Shown here: positions 42,211 through 50,520 of the stretch, in pieces
Layout of the letters: every line of letters starts with the position of its first letter
How positions within the stretch are numbered: the first letter of the stretch is position 1
Assembly (NCBI GenBank): GCA_964650945.1
Contig: CAZYXU010000002.1
Coordinates: forward strand, 29,068-93,067
Length of the DNA stretch: 64,000 nucleotides
Origin: JAXGPF01 sp964650945
GTDB lineage: Bacteria; Verrucomicrobiota; Kiritimatiellia; JAAZAB01
Direction of reading: 5' to 3'
Made by a program: the position numbers and the translations under genes
The notes under the pieces: generated by a model
The model's database searches: none
What the model was told of the DNA's origin: nothing
What the model saw: only the letters and a program-made list of their open reading frames with translations

Positions 42211-43017
42211 CTATTCCGGACGGATCGCCGCCGGCGCCGGCGGCGTAGGATATCGGCCTTCCAAGGCATCGCTGACGATCTGCTTGGTGTCGCAGGGAAA
42301 ATCGCTCTTCAGCAGCCAGCGCAAAAACTTCGGATTGTCTTGCACCAGAGCGCGCAGTTTCTGTCCCAGGCATTGCGCCCCGAAATTGATCACAATCTCG
42401 CCGTCGAGCCAGCGCAGTTTTCCGGCCTTATCCGCCCAATCCGGCTTCCGCTGGCTGCAATACTCGTCCAGCGCATCCAAATCCGCCGGCAGGTCGGGAT
42501 AACGCCGCAATTGCGCCGCCAGCACCTTCAACGCCGCTTCGCAATCGGCTTTCGCGCCATGCGCATCCACGTGCTCCTCCTGGCAGTAAAACGCCAGCGC
42601 CGCGGTCAGATTCCGCGGCTCCTTCATGTGAAAAATACGCTGGGCATCCAGCAGCCGCCGGCCTTCCTCCTGGAAGGTCATGGAGCAACGGGCGAATTCC
42701 TCGCGCAGCATCAGCACATCATAACGCGCAATGCCGAACCCGGCCAGGTCGCAGCCATCCAGCAGTTCCCAGATTTGCGGCGCCAAATCGGCAAACTTCG
42801 GCTGATCGGCCACATCGGCATCGGTGATGCCGTGAATGGCGGTGACCGCCGCCGGAATGGGCATGCCGGGGTTGATCCGGAAAACATGATCATCCCGCCG
42901 GCCGTCGGGCATGACTTTCAAAATCGCCATTTCCACCACCCGGTCCAGGCGCGGATTCAAGCCGGTGGTCTCAAGATCAATCACCGCCAGCGGGCGGTCC
43001 AGTTTCAAGGGCAGCAT
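42211..43017 (-). CDS. DEDDh-family 3'-5' exonuclease
   Basis: 268 residues with the DnaQ-type exonuclease core: VIDLETTGLNP (Exo I, Asp-Glu), AGFGIARYDVLMLREEF (Exo II region) and HGAKADCEAALKVL (Exo III, His-x4-Asp). A C-terminal extension (about 180-268) contains WADKAGKLRWLDGEIVINFG, a segment often joined to such nucleases. It probably trims DNA or RNA, as an orphan relative of DNA polymerase III epsilon. It converges with the NYN gene. Confidence 0.88.
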   Translation of the reverse strand: MLPLKLDRPLAVIDLETTGLNPRLDRVVEMAILKVMPDGRRDDHVFRINPGMPIPAAVTAIHGITDADVADQPKFADLAPQIWELLDGCDLAGFGIARYDVLMLREEFARCSMTFQEEGRRLLDAQRIFHMKEPRNLTAALAFYCQEEHVDAHGAKADCEAALKVLAAQLRRYPDLPADLDALDEYCSQRKPDWADKAGKLRWLDGEIVINFGAQCLGQKLRALVQDNPKFLRWLLKSDFPCDTKQIVSDALEGRYPTPPAPAAIRPE

Positions 43018-43081
43018 AATCGTTTCCTCGGCAGATTAAAAATCAATGGAGACAGGCTAGGCGGTCAGGCGATGTTTGTCA

Positions 43082-43109
43082 ACCCGAATTATGACACCCG
43101 AATTATGAC
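43082..43109 (+). repeat. Tandem 14-bp direct repeat upstream of a promoter
   Basis: ACCCGAATTATGAC occurs twice head to tail (43082-43095 and 43096-43109), ending one base before the -35 box of the next promoter. This is a natural place for activator binding. Confidence 0.7.
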
Positions 43110-43110
43110 T

Positions 43111-43139
43111 TTGACAACCAGGATTTTCCGTGGCAGAAT
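43111..43139 (+). promoter_or_regulatory. Promoter of the nucleotidyltransferase gene
   Basis: TTGACA (43111-43116), a 17-base spacer and CAGAAT (43134-43139) make a good sigma-70 promoter 42 bases before the start at 43182. Confidence 0.6.
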
Positions 43140-43181
43140 CCGGCGGGTTTTTCAAAAGGACATCTGCGGGGAAACTTAAAA

Positions 43182-44090
43182 ATGAAACCAACTCTGGTCG
43201 TCATGGCCGCCGGCGTCGGCAGCCGATTCGGCGGACTGAAGCAAATCGAGCCGGTCGGCCCGTCCGGCGAAATCATGCTGGATTATTCCGTGTTTGACGC
43301 GATCCGCGCCGGCTTCGGCAAAGCGGTTTTCATCATCCGGCGGGACATCGAAAAAGATTTCAAGGCTGTGATCGGCGCGCACTTCAACGGCCGGATTGCC
43401 GTGGAATATGTCTTCCAGGAAAAAGACGCCGGCCTGCCCCCCGGCTACCGTCTGCCGGCGGACCGCCTGAAACCCTGGGGCACCGGCCATGCGATCCTGT
43501 GCTGCAAAGACGCTGTGCGCGAACCGTTTGGCGTAATCAATGCCGACGATTTTTACGGACAGGCATCCTACCGCGTGCTGGCGGACTATCTCGCGGGACA
43601 ATCCGTTCAAGGCACCGATTACGCCATGGTGGGGTTTGCCCTGGCCAACACCCTCTCCGACCACGGCCATGTCACCCGCGGCATCTGCGAGGTGGACGCC
43701 CACGGGATGCTGATCAGCGTCAAGGAACGGTTCAAGATCGAGAAAACGCCCGGCGGCGCCAGGTTTGAGGATGAAAACGCCCAATGGCATGCCTTGCGCG
43801 GCGATGAAATCGCCTCGATGAACATGTTCGGATTTACCCCGGCCCTGTTTCCGGATCTGGCGCGCAAATTCCCGGCGTTCCTGGAAAACGCCCGCGGCAA
43901 CCCCAAGGCGGAATTTCTGATGCCGGCCATCGCCGACGAATTGATCCGCGCCAAACGCGCCACCCTGCGCGTCCTGGAGACCACGGAAAAATGGTTTGGC
44001 GTGACTTACAAGGAAGACAAGCCGATTGTCGCCGCCGGCATCCGGCAGTTGATCGAACGCGGCGTGTATCCGGTCCGTTTATGGCAATGA
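43182..44090 (+). CDS. Sugar-phosphate nucleotidyltransferase-like protein
   Basis: 302 residues. The N-terminal nucleotide-binding motif is VVMAAGVGSRFGGLKQIEPV, and the acidic metal motif INADDFYG lies near residue 120. The group (NTP_transferase fold, often annotated as UTP/UDP-glucose pyrophosphorylase-like) activates sugars, alditols or phospho-head groups. The exact substrate is unknown. It stands alone between convergent/divergent genes with its own promoter. The converging glycosidase gene next door may or may not be related. Confidence 0.85.
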   Translation: MKPTLVVMAAGVGSRFGGLKQIEPVGPSGEIMLDYSVFDAIRAGFGKAVFIIRRDIEKDFKAVIGAHFNGRIAVEYVFQEKDAGLPPGYRLPADRLKPWGTGHAILCCKDAVREPFGVINADDFYGQASYRVLADYLAGQSVQGTDYAMVGFALANTLSDHGHVTRGICEVDAHGMLISVKERFKIEKTPGGARFEDENAQWHALRGDEIASMNMFGFTPALFPDLARKFPAFLENARGNPKAEFLMPAIADELIRAKRATLRVLETTEKWFGVTYKEDKPIVAAGIRQLIERGVYPVRLWQ

Positions 44091-44097
44091 GCCGGCA

Positions 44098-45489
44098 TTA
44101 ACCGCCGCGCCGGAACCAATACGCCGGCAGCGCCGCGCGCTCGGCCCGCAGCAAATCCCGAATGCAGGCGTCGGCGTCGCCGATGTTGTTGCACAGGGGA
44201 TCGGTCAGCATGGCGCGGCGCAAAATGGCGCGGTCGCCGGTAACCGCGGCATCGGCGGCGAGTTCGTGGGCGTCCAGCACCTGCTGCTGCAAGGCCAGTA
44301 GACCGCGCGGCATCGCGCCAAAGGGCTGCGGCCGCGGCCCGCGCAGGTCCAGGTCACAGCGCAGTTCCAGGAAGGCGTCGGCGGGCAAATTGGTCACGGC
44401 GCCGCGGTTGGCGCTGTTGATGTAAAACTGCCGCCCCCATCCGCCCCACATGCTCTCGATGATGTCGGTGGCGTGGTCATCGCGGACTTTTTCCAAAAAA
44501 TGCGTCACCGGCAAAACGCCGCGGGCGTATTGTTCATTGACGCGCCACGCGGCAGCCATCTCCGCCGCGCGGTTTTTGGCGTCGAAAAGCCGCAGCGGTT
44601 CCGGCTGCGGCGGCCGGACGCCATAACCCTGATAAAACGGCACGTATTCCTTGGTATGGCTGACGGCGGTGGGGATGGCGCCGTACAGGTCGAACAATTG
44701 CGCCATATAAGCGAAATTATAGCGCGGCTTCGCCTTGGCCGAGGGGTTTTTCCGCTCGGCGCGCATTTCCTTTTCCACCCACCGCCGGAGGCGCGGCAGC
44801 ATGTCGCGCCCGCGGTAGTCGAATTTAACCACCCAGGTGCAGTGATTGACGCCGCCGATTTTCAAGTCCAGATCGCGCTGCACGCCGGGCGGAACGCTCG
44901 CAGCGGTGGCCGGCAGAATGCCGGCGCGCTTGAGCCAGGTTAACGTGTTGTGCGGCTCATGGTTGCCGTCGCACAACGCAAAACTACGCACGGCCGGCGC
45001 ATAACGGCGCAGGGCCATCCCCAGCACCGCCGTGGGGTTGACGAAGTTAATCAGCCAGGCCTGGGGCGCCATCAGCGCAACATCGCGCGCCATGGCCAGC
45101 GCGTGCGGGATTTCGCGCAGGGCGCGGAAGATGCCGCCCGGGCCGATGGTGTCGGAACTGCACATCCGGATGCCGTGTCGGGCCGCGATGCGCGTGTCAA
45201 CGCCGCGATAATGCGCGTTGCGGTGTGAGAATGTCAGCACCACGAAATCCGAATCCGCCAGCACTTCGCGGCGGTCGGCCGCGGCGAGGACCCGCGCGCC
45301 GCAGCCGGTATGCCGGAAGACTTTTTCGGCGATGGCGGCCATCGTCTTCAGCGCCCGCGGATTGGTATCCACCAACGCCAGGGTGCCGCCGGCCAGCGCC
45401 GGGCTGAGGGCCATTTTATGGATTACCGGCCGACCAAAAAAATAACTGCCCGCGCCAATCACCGTGATTTTGATTGTTTTCGCGCGCAA
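44098..45489 (-). CDS. Glycoside hydrolase family 4 enzyme
   Basis: 463 residues. GH4 enzymes use NAD+ and Mn2+ to cleave alpha- or beta-glycosides by oxidation at C3. The Rossmann start reads VIGAGSYFFGRPVI; the metal-binding Cys is in ALCDGNHEP and the His in GVNHCTWV; AYMAQLFDLYGAIP fits the galacturonase/glucosidase branch. The likely start is TTG at 45489, because no ATG is in frame nearby. The substrate cannot be named. Confidence 0.9.
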   Translation of the reverse strand: MRAKTIKITVIGAGSYFFGRPVIHKMALSPALAGGTLALVDTNPRALKTMAAIAEKVFRHTGCGARVLAAADRREVLADSDFVVLTFSHRNAHYRGVDTRIAARHGIRMCSSDTIGPGGIFRALREIPHALAMARDVALMAPQAWLINFVNPTAVLGMALRRYAPAVRSFALCDGNHEPHNTLTWLKRAGILPATAASVPPGVQRDLDLKIGGVNHCTWVVKFDYRGRDMLPRLRRWVEKEMRAERKNPSAKAKPRYNFAYMAQLFDLYGAIPTAVSHTKEYVPFYQGYGVRPPQPEPLRLFDAKNRAAEMAAAWRVNEQYARGVLPVTHFLEKVRDDHATDIIESMWGGWGRQFYINSANRGAVTNLPADAFLELRCDLDLRGPRPQPFGAMPRGLLALQQQVLDAHELAADAAVTGDRAILRRAMLTDPLCNNIGDADACIRDLLRAERAALPAYWFRRGG

Positions 45490-45555
45490 GTTTTTTATCG
45501 CTTCAGTTAAAATTCCGCACCGGCCGCTGCCGGTTGCCGTTTTCCATATCCGCCG

Positions 45556-46497
45556 TCATCCCAGCAACTCCGCCGCCGCGCGGTCCAGGGAAGGCACATC
45601 CTGAACATTGCTCAAGGCAGCCTGGGCGTCAATGCGTTTGATCAACCCGGACAAAACCCGCCCGGGCCCGCACTCGACAAACCGCTGCGCGCCGGCTTGC
45701 GCCAGCGATTGCACGCAACCGATCCAGTTGACCGAAGATGTTACCTGGCGGACCATCAACCGGCGGATTTCATCCGGCGGGCCATGGGGCCGGCCGGTGA
45801 CGTTGGAGATCACCGGCACGGCCGGCGCCCGCAAAGGCACCTCCGCCAACAGCCGCTCCAGTTTTTCGGCCGCGGGCTGCATCAGGGATGAATGGTAGGC
45901 GCCGGCCACGCTTAAAGGCACCAGGCGCTTGGCGCCGGCCGCTTTGGCCAGCGTTTCCGCCGCCGCAATGGCGGCGCGCCGGCCGGACAGGACGGTTTGT
46001 CCGGGGCAGTTATAATTGGCCACTTCCACGCCCGCGGCGCCGGCAATTTCGGCCACGCGCGCGGCATCCAGGCCGATCACGCTCAACATGGCGCCGGCTT
46101 CGGCCTCGCAGGCTTCCTGCATGAACCGGCCCCGGGCTTCCAAGACCTTCAAACAATCATCGAAAGCGATCGCGCCGGCCAGATGTAAAGCCGTCCATTC
46201 GCCGAGGCTCAACCCGGCGAGGCCCAGCGGCCGGCCGTCAGCGGCGGGCAGCCTGGCGCGCAAGGCGGCGGCGCAAGCCGCGCTGACGGTAAAAATCGCG
46301 GGCTGACAGATGTTCGATTTCACCAGTGCGGCTTCCGGGCCCTCGAAGCACAACCGCGCCAGGTCGCAGCCCATGACCGCATTGGCCCGGTCGAAGATTT
46401 CACGGCAGACGGGATAAGCGTTTGCCAGATCGCGCCCCATGCCGACGGTTTGAGCCCCCTGCCCCGCGCAGACCCAGGCTGTTTTTAAAGATGGCAT
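45556..46497 (-). CDS. fabD: Malonyl-CoA:ACP transacylase
   Basis: 313 residues; loads malonyl groups on acyl carrier protein for fatty acid synthesis. Active-site Ser97 is in GLSLGEWTAL (a Leu in the GHSxGE His position, as also in some bacteria and plastids), Arg124 in ARGRFMQ and His202 in AGAYHSSLM. The opening WVCAGQGAQTVGMGRDL is standard. The start at 46497 is 17 bases after fabH; a long frame upstream is the shadow of fabH. Last gene of the lipid block. Confidence 0.95.
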   Translation of the reverse strand: MPSLKTAWVCAGQGAQTVGMGRDLANAYPVCREIFDRANAVMGCDLARLCFEGPEAALVKSNICQPAIFTVSAACAAALRARLPAADGRPLGLAGLSLGEWTALHLAGAIAFDDCLKVLEARGRFMQEACEAEAGAMLSVIGLDAARVAEIAGAAGVEVANYNCPGQTVLSGRRAAIAAAETLAKAAGAKRLVPLSVAGAYHSSLMQPAAEKLERLLAEVPLRAPAVPVISNVTGRPHGPPDEIRRLMVRQVTSSVNWIGCVQSLAQAGAQRFVECGPGRVLSGLIKRIDAQAALSNVQDVPSLDRAAAELLG

Positions 46498-46514
46498 AAT
46501 CTTCCCCCGCGTTC

Positions 46515-47534
46515 CTACCATTCCAAAACCGAGGCGGCCCAGGTGAAGCCGCCGCCGAATGCCACCAGCAGCACCAGGTCGCCGCGCCGGATGCGGCCGG
46601 CGCGCACGGCTTCGTCCAGGGCTACGGGCACGGAAGCGGCGGACATGTTGCCGCAATGGTCGAGGTTGACATAGTATTTTTCCACCGGCGCGCCCAAACG
46701 CTGGCCAATGGCCTGAATGATCCGCAGGTTGGCCTGGTGCGGGATGATGCAGGCAATCTCCTCGATCCGGACGCCGCTGCGGCGCAAGGCCTCCTGCGCG
46801 GCATTCAACATGGAACTGACGGCATGCTTGAACACTTCCCGCCCGGTCATTTTGATGTAATGCAAGCGGTCGCGCACGGTTTGCTCCGAGGCCGGGTGGC
46901 GGCTGCCGCCGCCCGGGATGTTCAGCAGTTCGCTGAGGTTGCCATCGGTGGCCATCACGGTGGCCATGATGCCGCGCGCTCCGGGGCGCGCCTGCAGAAT
47001 CGCCGCGCCAGCGCCGTCGCCAAAGAGCACGCAGGTGGAACGGTCTTGCCAATCGGTGATGGCGCTCAACTTTTCCGCCCCGATCACCATCACATTGCGA
47101 TATCCGCCGGCCAGGATGAAGCGGCGCGCGGTTTCCATGGCAAAAATGAAGCCGGAACAGGCCGCCACCAGATCGAAGCAGACGGCGCGTTCCGCGCCGA
47201 TGGCTTTCTGAACGTAGCAGGCGGTGCTGGGGAAAAACATGTCCGGGGTAATGGTAGCCACGATGATCAAATCCAGGGCCTGCGCCGTCAACCCGGCCTG
47301 CTGGAGGGCGCGCAGCGCCGCCTGCGCCGCCATGTCGGAGGTGGCCTGGCCGGCGGCGGCGATATGGCGTTCATGAATGCCGGTACGCGTCGTGATCCAC
47401 TCATCGGAGGTGTCCACCATCTTCGCCAAATCGGCATTGGTCAGGATTTTTTCCGGCAGGTATGAGCCGGTGGCGACTAGCGCGACCGCGCTGTCGGCGC
47501 GCCCGCTGTTGCTGGCGTCTGCTTTATGATACAT
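46515..47534 (-). CDS. fabH: 3-oxoacyl-ACP synthase III
   Basis: 339 residues; catalyses the first condensation of fatty acid synthesis from acetyl-CoA. The Cys-His-Asn triad is visible: Cys126 in VAACSGFIFA, His in IIPHQANLRI and Asn in CGNMSAASVPVAL. The N-terminus has about 15 extra residues before VALVATGSYLP. The ATG overlaps the plsX stop by 11 bases, so they are coupled. Confidence 0.96.
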   Translation of the reverse strand: MYHKADASNSGRADSAVALVATGSYLPEKILTNADLAKMVDTSDEWITTRTGIHERHIAAAGQATSDMAAQAALRALQQAGLTAQALDLIIVATITPDMFFPSTACYVQKAIGAERAVCFDLVAACSGFIFAMETARRFILAGGYRNVMVIGAEKLSAITDWQDRSTCVLFGDGAGAAILQARPGARGIMATVMATDGNLSELLNIPGGGSRHPASEQTVRDRLHYIKMTGREVFKHAVSSMLNAAQEALRRSGVRIEEIACIIPHQANLRIIQAIGQRLGAPVEKYYVNLDHCGNMSAASVPVALDEAVRAGRIRRGDLVLLVAFGGGFTWAASVLEW

Positions 47535-48534
47535 GGCCCTCTCCCACTGCCCTGATAATATGTTCGTTCAAATTGAGCCGGACGGAATCGCGCACTACAC
47601 GGATGGCATGATAAATGGCGCGGGGCGAGGAGGCGCCGTGGGAGATGACGCACACGCCGTTGACTCCCAGCAAGGGCGCGCCGCCGTACATCTCCGGATT
47701 CATGTTGGCGCGCATGGCGCGCAAAGCGCCGCTCAGCAGCAAGGCGCCGGCCAGCCGCAGCGGGTTGCGGCGGAATTCCTGCTTGATCCAATGCCCCACC
47801 GCATGGGCGACGCTTTCGCTGGTCTTGAGAATGACGTTGCCGACAAAGCCGTCGCAGACCGCTACGTCAATTTCGCCCTCGAAAAGATCATGCCCTTCGA
47901 TATTGCCGCGAAAATTGATCGCGGGCGCATCTTGCAGCAATTTGAACGCTTCCTTGGTGGTCTCGTTGCCTTTGCTGTCCTCCGTGCCGACGCTCATCAG
48001 GCCGACCAGGGGATGGGCGCAGCCCAAAATTTCCCGGGCGTATAACGCGCCCATCATGGCAAACTGGAGCAACATCGCCGGCGGGCAATCGGTATTGGCG
48101 CCGGCGTCAATTAAAACGAACGGCTTGCGCGGCGTCGGCATGACCGTGGCGATGGCCGGGCGGTCAATCCCGGCGAGCGTCCGCAATTTGAGCGTGGCCG
48201 CGACGACTACCGCCCCGGTATTGCCGGCGGAAATCATCCCCTGCGCCGCGCCGCTTTTAACCAGGTCAATGGCGCGGCTGATGGATGAATCCTTTTTGCG
48301 CCGGACAGCCTGCGCGGGAGCTTCATCCATGCCGATCGCCTCCGATGCATGTAAAATCTCCACGGAATCGGGGATACGGCCCCGCTGAGCCGCGAACTCC
48401 CGCCGGATGGCCGGCTCATCCCCCACCAGCACCAGCCGATCAATTCCCTGCAAGTGCCGGGCGGCATCCAGGGTACCGGCCACCACAGCGGCCGGAGCAA
48501 AATCGCCCCCCATGGCATCAACGGCAATTTTCAT
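47524..48534 (-). CDS. plsX: Phosphate acyltransferase PlsX
   Basis: 336 residues; makes acyl-phosphate from acyl-ACP for phospholipid synthesis. Starts MKIAVDAMGGDFAP, the classic PlsX start, with SGAAQGMISAGNTGAVVVAA, PRKPFVLIDAGANTDCPP and GHDLFEGEIDVAVCDGFVGN. It follows rpmF by 14 bases and overlaps fabH. Confidence 0.97.
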   Translation of the reverse strand: MKIAVDAMGGDFAPAAVVAGTLDAARHLQGIDRLVLVGDEPAIRREFAAQRGRIPDSVEILHASEAIGMDEAPAQAVRRKKDSSISRAIDLVKSGAAQGMISAGNTGAVVVAATLKLRTLAGIDRPAIATVMPTPRKPFVLIDAGANTDCPPAMLLQFAMMGALYAREILGCAHPLVGLMSVGTEDSKGNETTKEAFKLLQDAPAINFRGNIEGHDLFEGEIDVAVCDGFVGNVILKTSESVAHAVGHWIKQEFRRNPLRLAGALLLSGALRAMRANMNPEMYGGAPLLGVNGVCVISHGASSPRAIYHAIRVVRDSVRLNLNEHIIRAVGEGHVS

Positions 48535-48548
48535 CGGACAGACCTTGG

Positions 48549-48725
48549 CTAATCGGCGGTGATTGACAACACTTGACGTCCGCGGTAATAGCCGCAGGCT
48601 GCGCAGACGCGGTGCGGCAGGTGCGCATCGCCACAATTAGGACAAGGCTTGGCGGCAGCCAAAGTGATTTTATGCGAGCGTTTGCACATCCGGACCCTAC
48701 TCTTCGATTTTCTGCGTTTTGGCAT
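48549..48725 (-). CDS. rpmF: 50S ribosomal protein L32, zinc-ribbon form
   Basis: 58 residues. Basic start MPKRRKSKSRVRMCKRSHKI, then the zinc ribbon CPNCG...CAACG and the final GYYRGRQVLSI. The start at 48725 (MPKRRK) is preferred to the ATG two codons earlier. It begins inside the end of yceD (29-base overlap), the usual yceD-rpmF arrangement. The Cys pairs mark the zinc-bound C+ paralogue. Confidence 0.97.
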   Translation of the reverse strand: MPKRRKSKSRVRMCKRSHKITLAAAKPCPNCGDAHLPHRVCAACGYYRGRQVLSITAD

Positions 48726-49266
48726 TGCCATCGGATTTTCCCTCCATGCGGTCTTTGATGCGGTCAGCCTGGGCGCCGCCGCCCGGGGGCAAATCCCCGG
48801 TCGGCATACGCTCCAGCGCCTCCCATAAATTGCCGTAATCCGCGCGCCGCGGCCCGGGGCAACGGCATTTCCCTTGATTTAAATCGACCCCGCAACCGGC
48901 GCACAGGCCCCGGCAATCATCGCGGCAAAGCCAATTCGACGGAAAGCTCAAGATAATATCTTCACGGATATCCGGGGTCAAGTCAATTGCGGCATTGTCC
49001 GAAGCAAGTTGGAACGAGCGGGTAAAGTCCGGCACAACCTGCCGCCGTTTGAACCACGCGCCGCAGCGGGCGCAGAGGCATTCCATCTCCAGCGCCAGGA
49101 TCCCCCGCAACAACAATTCATCGTCCACGCACTCGGCGCGCAAATCATATTGCAGCGCCGCGCCGGGCCGGACGAACGGCAGCGCCTCCAGCGCCAGGTC
49201 CAGCGTGGGGATTTCGCCGCGCAATTGCCGCGGGCGTTTGCGCAAGGGTGCGGGATCAATGATCAT
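48697..49266 (-). CDS. yceD: YceD/DUF177-family protein
   Basis: 189 residues. The family is almost always encoded before rpmF and is thought to help rRNA or L32 handling. A CLCARCGAWF knuckle and a second CRDDCRGLCAGCGVDLN cysteine segment, then the acidic/basic tail. The start at 49266 overlaps coaD by 11 bases. Its end overlaps rpmF. Confidence 0.88.
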   Translation of the reverse strand: MIIDPAPLRKRPRQLRGEIPTLDLALEALPFVRPGAALQYDLRAECVDDELLLRGILALEMECLCARCGAWFKRRQVVPDFTRSFQLASDNAAIDLTPDIREDIILSFPSNWLCRDDCRGLCAGCGVDLNQGKCRCPGPRRADYGNLWEALERMPTGDLPPGGGAQADRIKDRMEGKSDGNAKTQKIEE

Positions 49267-49741
49267 GGAACTTCCGTTGAAGGGCCTGATGCACGAAATC
49301 AGGCACAAACAGGCTGGTATCGCCGCCCAGGGCGGCCACTTCGCGCACCACGCTGGAACTGACGTAACTGTAAGTCTCCGCGGGCATTAAAAAAATCGTT
49401 TCAATGTCCGGCGCGAGTTTGCGGTTGGTCAGGGCCATCTGAAATTCATATTCAAAATCGGAAAAAGCCCGCACCCCGCGAATCACCGCCCGGGCGCCGC
49501 GCCGGCGGGCGTAATCCATTAACAAGCCGTCAAACGGCTCGACCTCCAGCGTGGGCATTTCCGGCAGCAACTGGCGCGCCATCGCCACCCGTTCGTCAAT
49601 GGTGAACAAGGGCTGTTTATGGGAGCCGGCGGAAACCGCCATCACGACGCGCTCGAACAAACGCAACGCCCGCCGCAGGAGGTCCAGATGCCCCAAGGTC
49701 AACGGATCGAAAGTGCCCGGATATATCGCCAGACTGCGCAA
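49256..49741 (-). CDS. coaD: Phosphopantetheine adenylyltransferase
   Basis: 161 residues when started at the TTG at 49741, which has GGGGAG seven bases upstream and gives the normal family length. Penultimate step of coenzyme A synthesis. Signature motifs: IYPGTFDPLTLGHLDLL (the TxGH-type HxGH nucleotidyl site) and TYSYVSSSVVREVA. It follows rsmD with a four-base gap after the rsmD stop. Confidence 0.95.
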   Translation of the reverse strand: MRSLAIYPGTFDPLTLGHLDLLRRALRLFERVVMAVSAGSHKQPLFTIDERVAMARQLLPEMPTLEVEPFDGLLMDYARRRGARAVIRGVRAFSDFEYEFQMALTNRKLAPDIETIFLMPAETYSYVSSSVVREVAALGGDTSLFVPDFVHQALQRKFHDH

Positions 49742-49745
49742 GCTG

Positions 49746-50357
49746 TTACTCCCCGGCGGCGGCGCGCCGATAAATGCAAACACGCGTCTCGCCATAGCGC
49801 CGATCGCGCAATAAATCCCACCCCGGCGTTGCCAGCGGCGCCAGGGCGGACGGCTGTTCCAAAACCAAGCACGCGTTTGGGTGTAAGATAGCCCCTGGCG
49901 TCAACGCTGGCAAGAGTTTTTTAAGCAAGGCGCCATCCCGTTCATACGGCGGATCGGCAAAAACCAGGTCGAATTGCGGACCGGTCCCCGCCGCCGCACG
50001 CCGGGATAAAAACCGCAGCGCATCATCGCAAATGCACACCAATCCCGTTGCCGGACCGTCCCGGTCCAGCGTCACCGCCGGGGCGGCCCCGCTTAAACTG
50101 CGGACGTTTTCGCAGAGGTTCGCCCAGACCCGGCGCTGTCTTTCGACCCAGACCGCCAGGGCGGCGCCGCGGCTGTAGGCTTCCAGTCCCAATACCCCCG
50201 TGCCGGCAAATAAATCCAGGACGCGGGCGCGCGCCACGCTTGCGCCCAGCATCGAAAACACCGCCGCGCGCACGCGATCCTGGGTCGGCCGCACCGCCCC
50301 GGCCGGCACGCGCAACTGGCGCCCGCGCAGAACGCCTCCGGTGACTCGTATTGCCAT
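49746..50357 (-). CDS. rsmD: 16S rRNA (guanine966-N2)-methyltransferase
   Basis: 203 residues; methylates G966 of 16S rRNA using SAM. Motif I is VLDLFAGTGVLGLEAYSRGA and the catalytic motif IV is FADPPY. The N-terminal MAIRVTGGVLRGRQLRVP is the family start. It is first in the block leading into coaD, yceD, rpmF, plsX, fabH, fabD, a cluster common across bacteria. Confidence 0.95.
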   Translation of the reverse strand: MAIRVTGGVLRGRQLRVPAGAVRPTQDRVRAAVFSMLGASVARARVLDLFAGTGVLGLEAYSRGAALAVWVERQRRVWANLCENVRSLSGAAPAVTLDRDGPATGLVCICDDALRFLSRRAAAGTGPQFDLVFADPPYERDGALLKKLLPALTPGAILHPNACLVLEQPSALAPLATPGWDLLRDRRYGETRVCIYRRAAAGE

Positions 50358-50450
50358 GGCGTGATGGACCTTTCCAATCCGGCCGCCGCACGCAGCCGCG
50401 CGGGTTCGATTAAAAAAAGGGAATTAACAGGCGCGCGGACGTATTTTGCT

Positions 50451-50478
50451 TTTACAACCGCGCTAAAAAATCTACACT
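50451..50478 (+). promoter_or_regulatory. Candidate promoter of the ABC-F gene
   Basis: TTTACA (50451-50456) and TACACT (50473-50478), 16 bases apart, lie 42 bases before the start at 50521. Confidence 0.45.
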
Positions 50479-50520
50479 CTTGACGTCTTCAAGTCAATGC
50501 ACGAAAGCGCGGCAGGGGCA

